Shown: one piece after another, positions 7,375-14,634 of the stretch
How the letters are laid out: each line of letters opens with the position of its first letter
Numbering within the stretch: position 1 is the stretch's first letter
Assembly: GCA_046735115.1 (NCBI GenBank)
Contig: JBKPSR010000090.1
Coordinates: 1-17,988, forward strand
Direction of reading: 5' to 3'
Source: JACVRW01 sp046735115
GTDB lineage: Bacteria; Actinomycetota; Thermoleophilia; Solirubrobacterales; Thermoleophilaceae
DNA: 17,988 bases
The notes under the pieces: model-generated
Seen by the model: only the letters and a program-made list of their open reading frames with translations
The model's database searches: none
Told to the model about the DNA's origin: nothing
Made by a program: the position numbers and the translations under genes

Positions 7375-9097
7375 CCGAGCGCCGCTCACCCCGAGCCGGA
7401 ACTCTAGTCTGCCGACCCGCATCCGCGCGCGCCTTAGGGATTCGGCCCGTGCGTTCTCGACAAGCGCTCGCAATCCCAGCCTGAGGTCGGCGCAGCTCTC
7501 CTTCGGGGCTACCTGGACGGCCGAGTGGGCGTTCACGGTGGCTCTGGGCGTGGTGGCCTTCCGAGACGGCGGCGCGATGGCGGTGGGCCTCGTCGTCTTC
7601 GGGCGCATGGCCCCGTCTGCACTGCTCTCGCCGTTCGGGACGGCGCTCGCGGACCGGTTCCCGCGGGACCGAGTGTTGATGTGGTCGTGTCTCATCCGGG
7701 CTACCGCCACCGCTGCCGCCGCGATGCTGCTGGCCGCGGGCGGGCCACTAGTGGCGGTCTACGCGCTCGCGGTCGTCGCCACGGTCGCGTTCACGGTCTT
7801 CCGCCCGGCACACTCGGCCCTTCTCCCAGGGCTGTGCAGGACGCCGTTCGAGCTGACGAGCGCCAACGTGGTCCGCGGGCTGCTCGATTCGCTGAGCACT
7901 CTGCTCGGCCCCCTGATTGCCGCGCTCCTGCTGGACGTCGGCAGTCCGGCCGCGGTGTTCGCGTTCACCGCGACGCTGTCGGCCGCGTCGGGTCTGCTGT
8001 TGCTTGGGCTGTCGTACGAGGCGCGGCCGCGACAACCGCCGGAGCCGCTGCGCCGGATCGCGCACGAGACGGCAGAGGGGTTTCGAGCGCTGGCCCGGTA
8101 TCGCGACGCCGGCCTGCTGATCGGACTGGGGCTCGCTCAGACACTGACGCGGGGCTTCCACAACGTGTTCGTCGTGGTCATCGCGCTCGAGCTGCTCGAC
8201 ATCGGCGAGCCGGGCGTCGGAATGCTGACCGCAGCGATCGGCGCCGGAGCCGTGACGGGTTCGCTTGGAGCCTCGATGCTGGTCAGCGGCCGGCATCTCG
8301 CCGCAATCGAGGGGATCGGCGTTGTGCTCTGGGGCCTGCCGCTCGCGCTGAGCGGCGCGCTCCCCTATGAGCCGGCGGTGCTGGCACTGATGTGCGTGAT
8401 CGGTGTGGGCAACGCGCTCGTCGACATCGGCCTCTACACCCTGCCCGCGCGGCTGGTGCCAGAGGAGTTGCTCGCGCGCTTGTTCGGTGGAAAGGAGAGC
8501 CTCACGGCGCTGAGCGTCGCGCTCGGCTCGCTCGCCGCCGCTCCGGCGATCGACCTCCTCGGCGTGCGCGGCGCCCTCATCGCGTTGGGCCTCGTGGCCC
8601 CCGCGCTCGCGGCGCTGGCCTGGCGCCGGCTGCGGGCCATCGACCGGCAGGTCGTCCACCGAGACGCCGAGATCGCGGTGCTCCAGCGGGTTGGCATGCT
8701 CCGTCCGCTCTCGATGCCGGCGATCGAGAACCTCGCGATCCACATGGATCACGTCCACGTCGCCGGCGGCGACGAGGTCTTCCGCCAGGGGGATCACGGC
8801 GACCGCTTCTACGTGATCGAGGACGGCGAGGCGGAGGTAATCGGCGACAGGCGGTTGATCCGCACGCTCGAGGCAGGCGATGGGTTCGGCGAAATCGCGC
8901 TGCTTCGCGACACGGTGCGATCGACGACGGTGCGCGCGCGCACCCCGCTCCTGCTCTACACGCTCGACAGGCATCACTTCGTGACCGCCGTGAGCGGGTA
9001 CTCGTCCAGCGCGTACGAGGCCGAGCTCCTCGTGCGCGACCGGCTCGCCGCGTTCAAGCCAGGCAGTGGTCCCGCCGCTCGAAAGCGTGACGCGTGA
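7361..9097 (+). CDS. MFS transporter fused to a C-terminal cyclic-nucleotide-binding domain (copy 2)
   Basis: The protein has 578 residues. GTG 7361 is the first start compatible with the end of the previous gene and overlaps it by 14 bases. The frame is open further back to 7232, but only as a shadow. Residues 20-440 are the MFS domain and the last 130 the CNBD, with GDEVFRQGDHGDRFYVI and the cassette FGEIALLRDTVRSTTVRA (about 508-525), with Glu and Arg present. It aligns with copy 1 (4409-6094) end to end with most positions identical and no large gap. Differences are spread evenly over the protein, pointing to an old tandem duplication rather than an assembly artefact. Its stop lies inside the next gene, so translation is probably coupled. 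Confidence 0.88.
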   Translation: MSAASRAPLTPSRNSSLPTRIRARLRDSARAFSTSARNPSLRSAQLSFGATWTAEWAFTVALGVVAFRDGGAMAVGLVVFGRMAPSALLSPFGTALADRFPRDRVLMWSCLIRATATAAAAMLLAAGGPLVAVYALAVVATVAFTVFRPAHSALLPGLCRTPFELTSANVVRGLLDSLSTLLGPLIAALLLDVGSPAAVFAFTATLSAASGLLLLGLSYEARPRQPPEPLRRIAHETAEGFRALARYRDAGLLIGLGLAQTLTRGFHNVFVVVIALELLDIGEPGVGMLTAAIGAGAVTGSLGASMLVSGRHLAAIEGIGVVLWGLPLALSGALPYEPAVLALMCVIGVGNALVDIGLYTLPARLVPEELLARLFGGKESLTALSVALGSLAAAPAIDLLGVRGALIALGLVAPALAALAWRRLRAIDRQVVHRDAEIAVLQRVGMLRPLSMPAIENLAIHMDHVHVAGGDEVFRQGDHGDRFYVIEDGEAEVIGDRRLIRTLEAGDGFGEIALLRDTVRSTTVRARTPLLLYTLDRHHFVTAVSGYSSSAYEAELLVRDRLAAFKPGSGPAARKRDA

Positions 9098-10649
9098 CCG
9101 AGCGGCTCGACGCTCGCGGCTGGCGACGACGCAGTACCTTCTGCCGATGCCGAGATCGGCGAGCTACGCGGCGCTCCAGGCGACTCTGCGCGGATCGTGG
9201 CCGCACTTCACGCTGCGATCGGGCGGGGACGTCGAGCGAACGTTCGTCGTCATCCACTCGCTCAGCCTCGAGCTCCCGAGTCACCTCTTTCCGGTGTTCC
9301 CCGCGTACGAGGAGCGGTTCCTGTGCATGGTGCTCAGCCTCCTCCGGGCGCCCCGGTCGCGGGTCATCTACGTCACTTCGCAGCCGATCCTGCCCCGGGT
9401 CGTCGACTACTTCTTCGCGTTGGTGCCCGAGCTCGACACCCAGGAGTCGCGTGGGCGCTTCCACGTCGTCTCGCTGGTGGATGCCGCGAACCGGCCGCTC
9501 ACGCAGAAGCTGCTCGAACGGCCGGGGGCGATCGAACGGATCCGGCGGCTGATCCTCGATCCTGAGCTCACGCTCCTGCTGCCGTTCACCACCTCCCCGG
9601 ACGAGGTGGAGCTCGCCGTCCGGCTCGGCGTCCCGGTCTTCGGTGCGGACCCGGCGCTCGCGTGGCTTGGCACGAAGCGGGGCGGGCGCCGCGTGTTCGC
9701 CGACGAGGGAGTGCCGCATCCTCGCGGTCGCGACGTACGCGACCGCGACGACGTTGTGGCTGCGATCCACGAGCTCCGGACGGAAGGGGCCGAGCTGAAC
9801 GACGGGGTCGTGAAGCTGAACGCCAGCGCCGGTGGACTCGGCAATGCGCTCGTCCACCTAGGCCAGGCGCCCGGGAAAGCCGAGGTCGCGCGGGCGGTGG
9901 CGGCCATCGAGCTGATCGACGACAACCAGAATGCCGAGGACTACTGGGACGCGCTCGAGCGGGAGGGCGGAATCGTCGAGGAGCGCATCGAGTCCGATCG
10001 GCTGCGGAGCCCGAGCGTCCAACTCCAGATCAGCCCGGCTGGGCAGGTGGAGATCCTCTCGACGCACGACCAGGTGCTGGGCGGTGCCCATGGGCAGAAG
10101 TACTTCGGCTGCCACTTCCCCGCAGACCCCCAGTATGCGGCGGCGCTCGCGACCGAAGGCCTGAAGGTGGGGCGCCGGCTGGCACGCGAGGGCGTGATCG
10201 GCCGCTGTGCCATCGACTTCGTCACGGTGCCCAGTGACGGCGGGTGGCAGTTGTACGCGCTCGAGATCAATCTCCGCTGCGGTGGCACGACCCATCCGTT
10301 CTTCACGCTCCAGGCCTTGACGGACGGCCGCTACGATCCGCTGGGAGCCGAGTATCGGACGGGGAATGGCCGGCTGAAGCACTACGCCGCCACGGATCAC
10401 CTCGCGGGCGAGGGCTACGCGACCCTGACGCCGGACGACCTGCTCGACGTGGCGGAGCGGCACACCATTGGCTGGGACGCCGACACGGAGACTGGCGTCG
10501 CGCTCCACCTTGTGAGCGCCCTTGCGGCCGCCGGGTGGGTCGGGCTGACGGCCATCGGAGATACGCTCGACGGGGCCCGCGCCCTCTACGCGGAGACGAA
10601 TGCAGCCCTCGACGAAGCCGTTCAGGTCGGGTCAGAGGTGCGCGCCTGA
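9066..10649 (+). CDS. PGM1-like peptide ligase (pre-ATP-grasp + ATP-grasp)
   Basis: The protein has 527 residues from GTG 9066. GTG 9087 and ATG 9147 are alternatives, the last giving 500 residues with a more typical N terminus (MPRSASYAALQATLRGSWP); none has a good ribosome binding site. Counted from 9147, a pre-ATP-grasp Rossmann-like domain comes first (RTFVVIHSLSLE, VIYVTSQPILPRVVDYFF). The ATP-grasp core follows, with LGTKRGGRRVFADEGVPHP near 173, VVKLNASAGGLGNA near 220, and EINLRCGGTTHPF near 372; the Glu and Asn of EIN are the expected metal ligands. A C-terminal PGM1_C-type segment (TIGWDADTETGVALHLVSAL) begins near 440. PGM1 of pheganomycin biosynthesis joins an amino acid to ribosomally made peptides with ATP. 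I infer amide-bond formation here. No precursor peptide gene is evident nearby. Confidence 0.85.
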   Translation: MVPPLESVTRDRAARRSRLATTQYLLPMPRSASYAALQATLRGSWPHFTLRSGGDVERTFVVIHSLSLELPSHLFPVFPAYEERFLCMVLSLLRAPRSRVIYVTSQPILPRVVDYFFALVPELDTQESRGRFHVVSLVDAANRPLTQKLLERPGAIERIRRLILDPELTLLLPFTTSPDEVELAVRLGVPVFGADPALAWLGTKRGGRRVFADEGVPHPRGRDVRDRDDVVAAIHELRTEGAELNDGVVKLNASAGGLGNALVHLGQAPGKAEVARAVAAIELIDDNQNAEDYWDALEREGGIVEERIESDRLRSPSVQLQISPAGQVEILSTHDQVLGGAHGQKYFGCHFPADPQYAAALATEGLKVGRRLAREGVIGRCAIDFVTVPSDGGWQLYALEINLRCGGTTHPFFTLQALTDGRYDPLGAEYRTGNGRLKHYAATDHLAGEGYATLTPDDLLDVAERHTIGWDADTETGVALHLVSALAAAGWVGLTAIGDTLDGARALYAETNAALDEAVQVGSEVRA

Positions 10650-11292
10650 GGCTTCGCGCGGTTTCCTCAGGCGCTGGTCCCTCGTGCTGCGCTAAGCGGC
10701 GCGGGCCCCTACCCGGATCCGGGGCGCGTCTATCGCGCGGCGCGATCGACGTCCACCAGGCGTCTACGACGGGGCACAGCCCCGATCAAGCGCGGACGAG
10801 CGTCGCGGTCTCAATACCCGGGGCTTACCAGGGCTTTCGTTTGCGCGAGCCGCCGCGCTGCGCCGTCGTTCGCAGCCCCGGTGCACGACTCATAATCGTG
10901 AGGTCGGTGGGTTCGAATCCACCCGGAGCTATGCCAGCTCTCCAGCGGAATGCGGTTTCTCGGCGTCGTCGGAACGTATTGAGCCGCACTCCACTCTGTC
11001 GTGAGGTCGTCAACACGCCGCTTTCCTGTGTCCAGAGCCAGAACAGGAGCGGCGCCGCGCACATGATCGGCCTTTCGGACGTCTACCTCGCGTCGACAAC
11101 GAAGCCCACTCGAGGCGAAGGGCGGAGTGCGCCTAACAATCGCAAGCCGTTGCGCTCCGATGATGAACAGGAGGGACGGACGGGCCGCGGGTCGCCCGCA
11201 CTTATGAGCGCGCGCTATTGCTTGCATAAAAGCGGAATCGCGGGTCGTGCCGCGCGACCCGGGCGTCGGGCGGGGAGCCTGCGGCTCGAGTC
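10650..11292. other. Non-coding stretch between the ligase and the DivIVA-like relic
   Basis: Apart from the partial tRNA-Met (10884-10931), I see nothing supportable. The long open frame from 10244 to 11305 is the out-of-frame shadow of the ligase continuing into non-coding DNA. The base composition from about 10930 to 11250 is visibly less G+C-rich than the flanking genes, as expected of decayed or foreign DNA. Confidence 0.4.
10884..10931 (+). pseudogene. tRNA-Met (CAT) 3' fragment
   Basis: An anticodon arm CACGA / CTCATAA / TCGTG with anticodon CAT at 10891-10893 is followed by a variable AGGTC. A T arm comes next, with stem GGTGG/CCACC, then the 3' acceptor strand CGGAGCT and an A discriminator. 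The matching 5' acceptor strand (AGCTCCG) and the D arm are absent upstream. The T loop is eight bases (GTTCGAAT), one too many. This is therefore a displaced, non-functional 3' part of a tRNA, as left behind when an element inserts into a tRNA gene. Confidence 0.75.
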
Positions 11293-11916
11293 TCAGGCTG
11301 GTTGATCCGCCTGGGGCGGTGCCGGCGGCGCGCTCGGATAGCCGCCCGCGGCCCCGTCAGCGAACTCGCCGAGGCGGCGGACGAGCTCGCGGAGCTCGCC
11401 GATCAGGCGTGCGCGCTCCTCGATGATCGCCCGGCATCGGCCTCGAGCTCGCGGACGCGTCCCTCAGCGGCGTCGCGAAGCTCGCGTGCCTCACGCTGCG
11501 CGGCCTCGCGGACTCACGCTGCGCGGCCTCGCGGACTTCGCGGGCCTCCTTGGCGGCCGCCTCGCGCACTTCGCGCGCCTCATTGGCGGAGTCGTCGCGC
11601 AGCTGGCGGGCCTCCTGCTCAGACGCGTCGTGTAGCTGCTGCGCCTCCTGCGTCGCGCGCTGGATGCGGTCATCGGCCTGGGAGCGAGAGCGGCGAGTTA
11701 TTTCGTCCGCCGTCTCGTGGGCGCGCTCGAGGAGACCCTTCGTCTCGTCCGTGACCTGCTCGAGCGCGTGCCGGATTGCGGATTCCGGAGCTGCGGTGAT
11801 CTGTAGCTCCGCGAGACCTGGTTGACGCGGATGACGTATTCGTCGACCGCTACGCGGTCGTAGCCGCGCATCGCCGTCGGGAACCGCACGTCACGCAGCG
11901 CGGCGATCTCGGCGTC
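11293..11916 (-). pseudogene. DivIVA-like coiled-coil protein, frameshifted relic
   Basis: On the minus strand the sequence begins DAEIAALRDV (11916 down) and FPTAMRGYDRVAVDEYVIRV, the DivIVA-type N-terminal motif (F-x-x-x-x-x-GYD-x-x-x-VD-x-x). After NQV a shift leads into ITAAPESAIRHALEQVTDE and a long Ala/Arg/Glu coiled coil with EAREVREAAAKEAREVREAA. A second shift near 11455 leads into EARELRDAAEGRVRELEAD, and a third near 11425 into IIEERARLIGELRELV. It ends with a Pro-rich tail and a TGA at 11295-11293. No start codon exists in the first frame between an upstream TAG and the motif. DivIVA-like proteins organise poles, septa or wall growth in actinobacteria. This copy cannot encode one intact protein. 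Confidence 0.75.
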
Positions 11917-12195
11917 CGGAACGCGGCTCCGAGTAGCGTTGCGCGCTGGCGCATTCCCGGATGGTTCCTTAGCCCCAATGGACCCACGCTACCGCAGCGG
12001 CCCGGGATCAGCGCGTCGAAGCTGCCGGGTGGTGACTGGAACCATCGGCGCGGGGCCGCCGTGGACGGTGTCGATGATCTCGGCGTCCAGGAGGTCGACT
12101 GCGCGTCGGCCCCGGCACAGGAAATCAAGATCGCCGCGGCGCGGCTGCTCGAGCGACGTAAGGTATGGAGGCGCCATCCGTGAAGGGAGCCCGGC

Positions 12196-13467
12196 GTGCG
12201 CTTTGAAGGACTGGCGAACGAACAGGATTACTTCGAGACGCGCGAAGAGCAGCTCGTTGAGATGCTTGAGCGCTCCGGCATCTCGCGGCGCCAGCTCCTG
12301 AAGCTCGGTATGGCCGGCGCGATCGCCGTTTCCGGCATGGGGCGGCTGGTTCACCCGGCCGTGGCGCGAGCGGCCTCCCCGGTCGTCAAGCCGCTCCCGG
12401 CTGAGTGGTTCTACAACTACGGGTCGAACGCCGAGATGCGCTGGGACTCGGTCCACGGTCTCGGATACACGATCCCAAACGAGCGCTTCTTCGTCCGCGA
12501 CCACACCGCCACACCGATCATCGATGTGACGACGTGGCGACTACAGGTATTCGGCACTGGGTTGCGCGACCAACCCGACATCGACCACCCGGTCGAAGTC
12601 GACTACGAGACACTCCGCTCGCTGCCCTCCCGAAAAGCCACGTGCTTCGTCGAGTGCGCCGGCAACGGTCGCAGCTTCTTCGCTACCCAGCAGGGCACGC
12701 CGGCCGGCGGCACGCCGTGGAAGCTGGGCGCGATCGGGGTGGCGCGCTGGCGTGGGGTGCCGCTATCGGAGGTGCTAGAGCGCGCCGGGATCACCGCCCG
12801 CGCGGCCGATGTGATGCCGCAGGGCCTAGATCCGACGGTGGTGTCGAACGGCGTCAATAGCGGCCACGTGCGCCGCCCGCTTCCCGTGGCGAAGGCGCTC
12901 GACGACGTCCTGCTCGCCTACGAGATGAACGGCGAGCCGCTGCCGCCTGACCACGGCTTCCCGGTGCGGCTGCTGGTGCCCGGCTGGGTCGGCATCGCCA
13001 GCATCAAGTGGGTCGGTCAGCTCGAGGTCTCCGAGCAGCCGCTCTTCTCGCCCTGGAACACCACGTCGTACCGCCTCACCGGGCCGAGCTATCTGCCGGA
13101 CGAGCCGCCGCTTACCGAGCAGGCCGTGAAGACCGCCTTCGAGCTCGCCTGGAACGCGGACCTTCGCGCCGGCCGCTCGCACCGGCTGAGTGGGCGCTCC
13201 TGGTCCGGCCACGCTGCCATCCGGAGCGTGGAGATCAGCACGGACGGCGGCGCCACCTGGCAGCGCGCACACCTCCACGGGCCGAACTTGCCGCGCGCAT
13301 GGGTCCGCTGGCACTTCCACTGGCACCAGCCGGCCGCCGGCCGGTACGAGCTGCTGGCCCGTGCAACGGACCAGCGGGGCTTCACCCAGCCGGACAGCGT
13401 GCCGTTCAACGACGGCGGCTACTTGTTCTGGGCGGCCGTCAGGCACCCAGTGACCGTTGGACCCTGA
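12196..13467 (+). CDS. Tat-exported sulfite-oxidase-family molybdopterin oxidoreductase
   Basis: The protein has 423 residues. The start is GTG 12196 with GGGAG about seven bases upstream. A twin-arginine signal, SRRQLLKLGMAGAIAVSG (about 28-45), follows an unusually long hydrophilic N-region. The molybdopterin domain has ATCFVECAGNGR, where Cys154 fits the Mo-ligating Cys of the family, then WRGVPLSEVLERAGI and ALDDVLLAYEMNGEPLPPDHGFPVRLLVPGW. The C-terminal Mo-co dimerisation domain has SWSGHAAIRSVEISTDGGATW and ARATDQRGFTQP. The family oxidises sulfite to sulfate, or acts as other oxidases or reductases outside the membrane. No haem or cytochrome partner gene is adjacent, so the electron acceptor is unknown. 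Confidence 0.9.
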   Translation: MRFEGLANEQDYFETREEQLVEMLERSGISRRQLLKLGMAGAIAVSGMGRLVHPAVARAASPVVKPLPAEWFYNYGSNAEMRWDSVHGLGYTIPNERFFVRDHTATPIIDVTTWRLQVFGTGLRDQPDIDHPVEVDYETLRSLPSRKATCFVECAGNGRSFFATQQGTPAGGTPWKLGAIGVARWRGVPLSEVLERAGITARAADVMPQGLDPTVVSNGVNSGHVRRPLPVAKALDDVLLAYEMNGEPLPPDHGFPVRLLVPGWVGIASIKWVGQLEVSEQPLFSPWNTTSYRLTGPSYLPDEPPLTEQAVKTAFELAWNADLRAGRSHRLSGRSWSGHAAIRSVEISTDGGATWQRAHLHGPNLPRAWVRWHFHWHQPAAGRYELLARATDQRGFTQPDSVPFNDGGYLFWAAVRHPVTVGP

Positions 13468-13530
13468 GGACTCGCGAGGAGCCGCGCCGCCGACCCAGAT
13501 GCTCGCCGCTCATCCGACGCAAGAGCGCCG

Positions 13531-13935
13531 GTGAGAAGCGCGAGCACTCTAGGACTGCGCAGCGCGGCCGCGCTAGTTCGCGAACGCGGTGTTCACGGCG
13601 TCGGCCTTCGCCAGATCGTTGCCCATGCCGACGGCCCTCGCGGGTCCCTCCAGCGCTACTTCCCGGGCGGGAAGACGCAGCTCATCACCGAGGCCCTCAA
13701 CCTGGCCGGCGCCGAGGTGCTAAACGACACCGAGTCAGGGCTCATCGAGGCGGCGACGCCGGCCGATGCGATCGACGCAATCTTCGCCCCCTGGCGCCAA
13801 GTGCTCGTCGAGAGCAACTTCACGATGGGATGTCCCCTCGCCGCGACCGTCATAGATGCCGGCGGAGACGACCGGCTACGGCAAGAGGCTCGCGCTCTCC
13901 TCGATCAGTTTGTGTATGGAATCGGAGCTGCAGGT
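13531..13935 (+). pseudogene. TetR-family regulator truncated at a tRNA-Gly fragment
   Basis: From GTG 13531 the protein reads as an LmrA/YxaF-type TetR repressor. The helix-turn-helix GVGLRQIVAHADGPRGSLQRYFPGGK is at about residues 26-51. A ligand-domain start with FTMGCPLAATVIDAG and RLRQEARALLDQF reaches residue 131. Then the sequence enters the second copy of the tRNA-Gly repeat and loses all similarity, about 60 residues before the usual end. The frame stays open through the tRNA fragment, its terminator and the next gene, so a 367-codon chimera can be read. I judge this accidental. Such regulators usually control an adjacent efflux or oxidoreductase gene; here the upstream neighbour is the sulfite-oxidase-family gene. 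Confidence 0.7.
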
Positions 13936-13985
13936 TCTGCTTGCCATGCAGAAGGTCGAGGGTTCGAATCCCTTCAGCCGCTCTC
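13936..13985 (+). repeat. Direct repeat, right copy (putative attR; 3' fragment of tRNA-Gly)
   Basis: Exact copy of 1851-1900 in the same orientation: it has the anticodon arm with GCC, the T arm and the acceptor 3' strand. The D arm and 5' acceptor are missing, so it cannot fold as a tRNA. The distance between copies is 12,085 bp. Confidence 0.75.
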
Positions 13986-13987
13986 TG

Positions 13988-14012
13988 AAGGCCTGCACTT
14001 GCAGGCCTTTTT
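13988..14012 (+). terminator. Rho-independent terminator (copy of the tRNA-Gly terminator)
   Basis: AAGGCCTGCA / CT / TGCAGGCCTT followed by TTT is the same hairpin as at 1902-1928, with one loop change and two A:T pairs fewer. It lies inside the chimeric open frame from the TetR remnant, which argues against a genuine TetR-CNBD fusion transcript. Confidence 0.7.
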
Positions 14013-14214
14013 CGTGGGCGCAGTCGGCTGCAGCCGGCGCAGCAGCGCGCGGTTCGCCGCTCGGCGCCGACAGCCGCCGCGATCAAGGCCGCGACTTGGT
14101 CGGGTGAGCGCGCCGCGGACCGGGCGCGCCGACGAAACGGGTGAGCGTGTTGAACTCTTTCTCCGTCAGGCGTACGGTGGACATCTGCGGCCGCCACCAC
14201 GGAGTCGTTCAGCC

Positions 14215-14634
14215 TTGCCGCTGCATGCACGCCATTCCACCGAGGATCTGCGGAGCTTCTCGTTCTTCGAAGGGTGGAACGACGACGAGCTCGAGCACTT
14301 CGAGCGCATCGTCGACCGGGTGAGATTCGCGACCGGAGAGGTCGTGATCCGTGAGGGGCAGTCCGGGCACGCATTTGTGATCCTGACTGCGGGAGAGGCC
14401 GATGTGATCCGGGACCGCGCGCGGCTGAGGCTGCTGCGCGCGGGCGACCACGCTGGCGAGATGGCGCTGCTCGACAACTCACCGGCCAGCGCAACCGTCG
14501 TCGCGCGCACCCAGGTCGAAGCCTTCGTGCTCGACCAGCGCGACTTTCACAACCTGCTCGAGACGATTCCGAGCCTCGGCCGTCGGATCCTCGCCACCCT
14601 GACCCGCTGGTTCCGGGAGACGCCGGACTCGTGA
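14215..14634 (+). CDS. Stand-alone cyclic-nucleotide-binding-domain protein
   Basis: From TTG 14215 (GGAG ten bases upstream) the protein has 139 residues. GTG 14104 is an alternative start. The fold pattern is a CRP-type CNBD: LRSFSFFEGWNDDELEHF, then ATGEVVIREGQSGHAFVIL, then the cassette AGEMALLDNSPASATVVA near residues 81-98. The cassette Glu is present, but the position normally held by the phosphate-binding Arg (SPRSA in relatives) is Ala. Binding of cAMP or cGMP is therefore doubtful. There is no DNA-binding helix-turn-helix. Its stop overlaps the next start by four bases (GTGA), so it heads the sugar-related operon and may tune a partner protein. The region upstream is the displaced tRNA fragment, and the promoter is not obvious. 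Confidence 0.75.
   Translation: MPLHARHSTEDLRSFSFFEGWNDDELEHFERIVDRVRFATGEVVIREGQSGHAFVILTAGEADVIRDRARLRLLRAGDHAGEMALLDNSPASATVVARTQVEAFVLDQRDFHNLLETIPSLGRRILATLTRWFRETPDS

Noticed and set aside
7748..8977. Long minus-strand open frame (409 codons) opposite the second MFS-CNBD gene
   Set aside because: It is rich in Arg, His, Gln and Glu with no motif, and is exactly antisense to a well-supported gene. Codon structure in G+C-rich DNA opens such frames; the same occurs at 4901-6052 opposite copy 1.
9094..9552. Plus-strand open frame starting at the GTGA overlap with the MFS-CNBD stop
   Set aside because: The overlap looks attractive, but this frame gives Arg/Ser-rich sequence. The ligase motifs lie in the frame of 9066/9087/9147.
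13531..14634. A genuine TetR-CNBD fusion protein
   Set aside because: The linker is translated from a tRNA fragment that is duplicated elsewhere in the window and from a terminator hairpin, so the continuity of the frame is best explained by chance.
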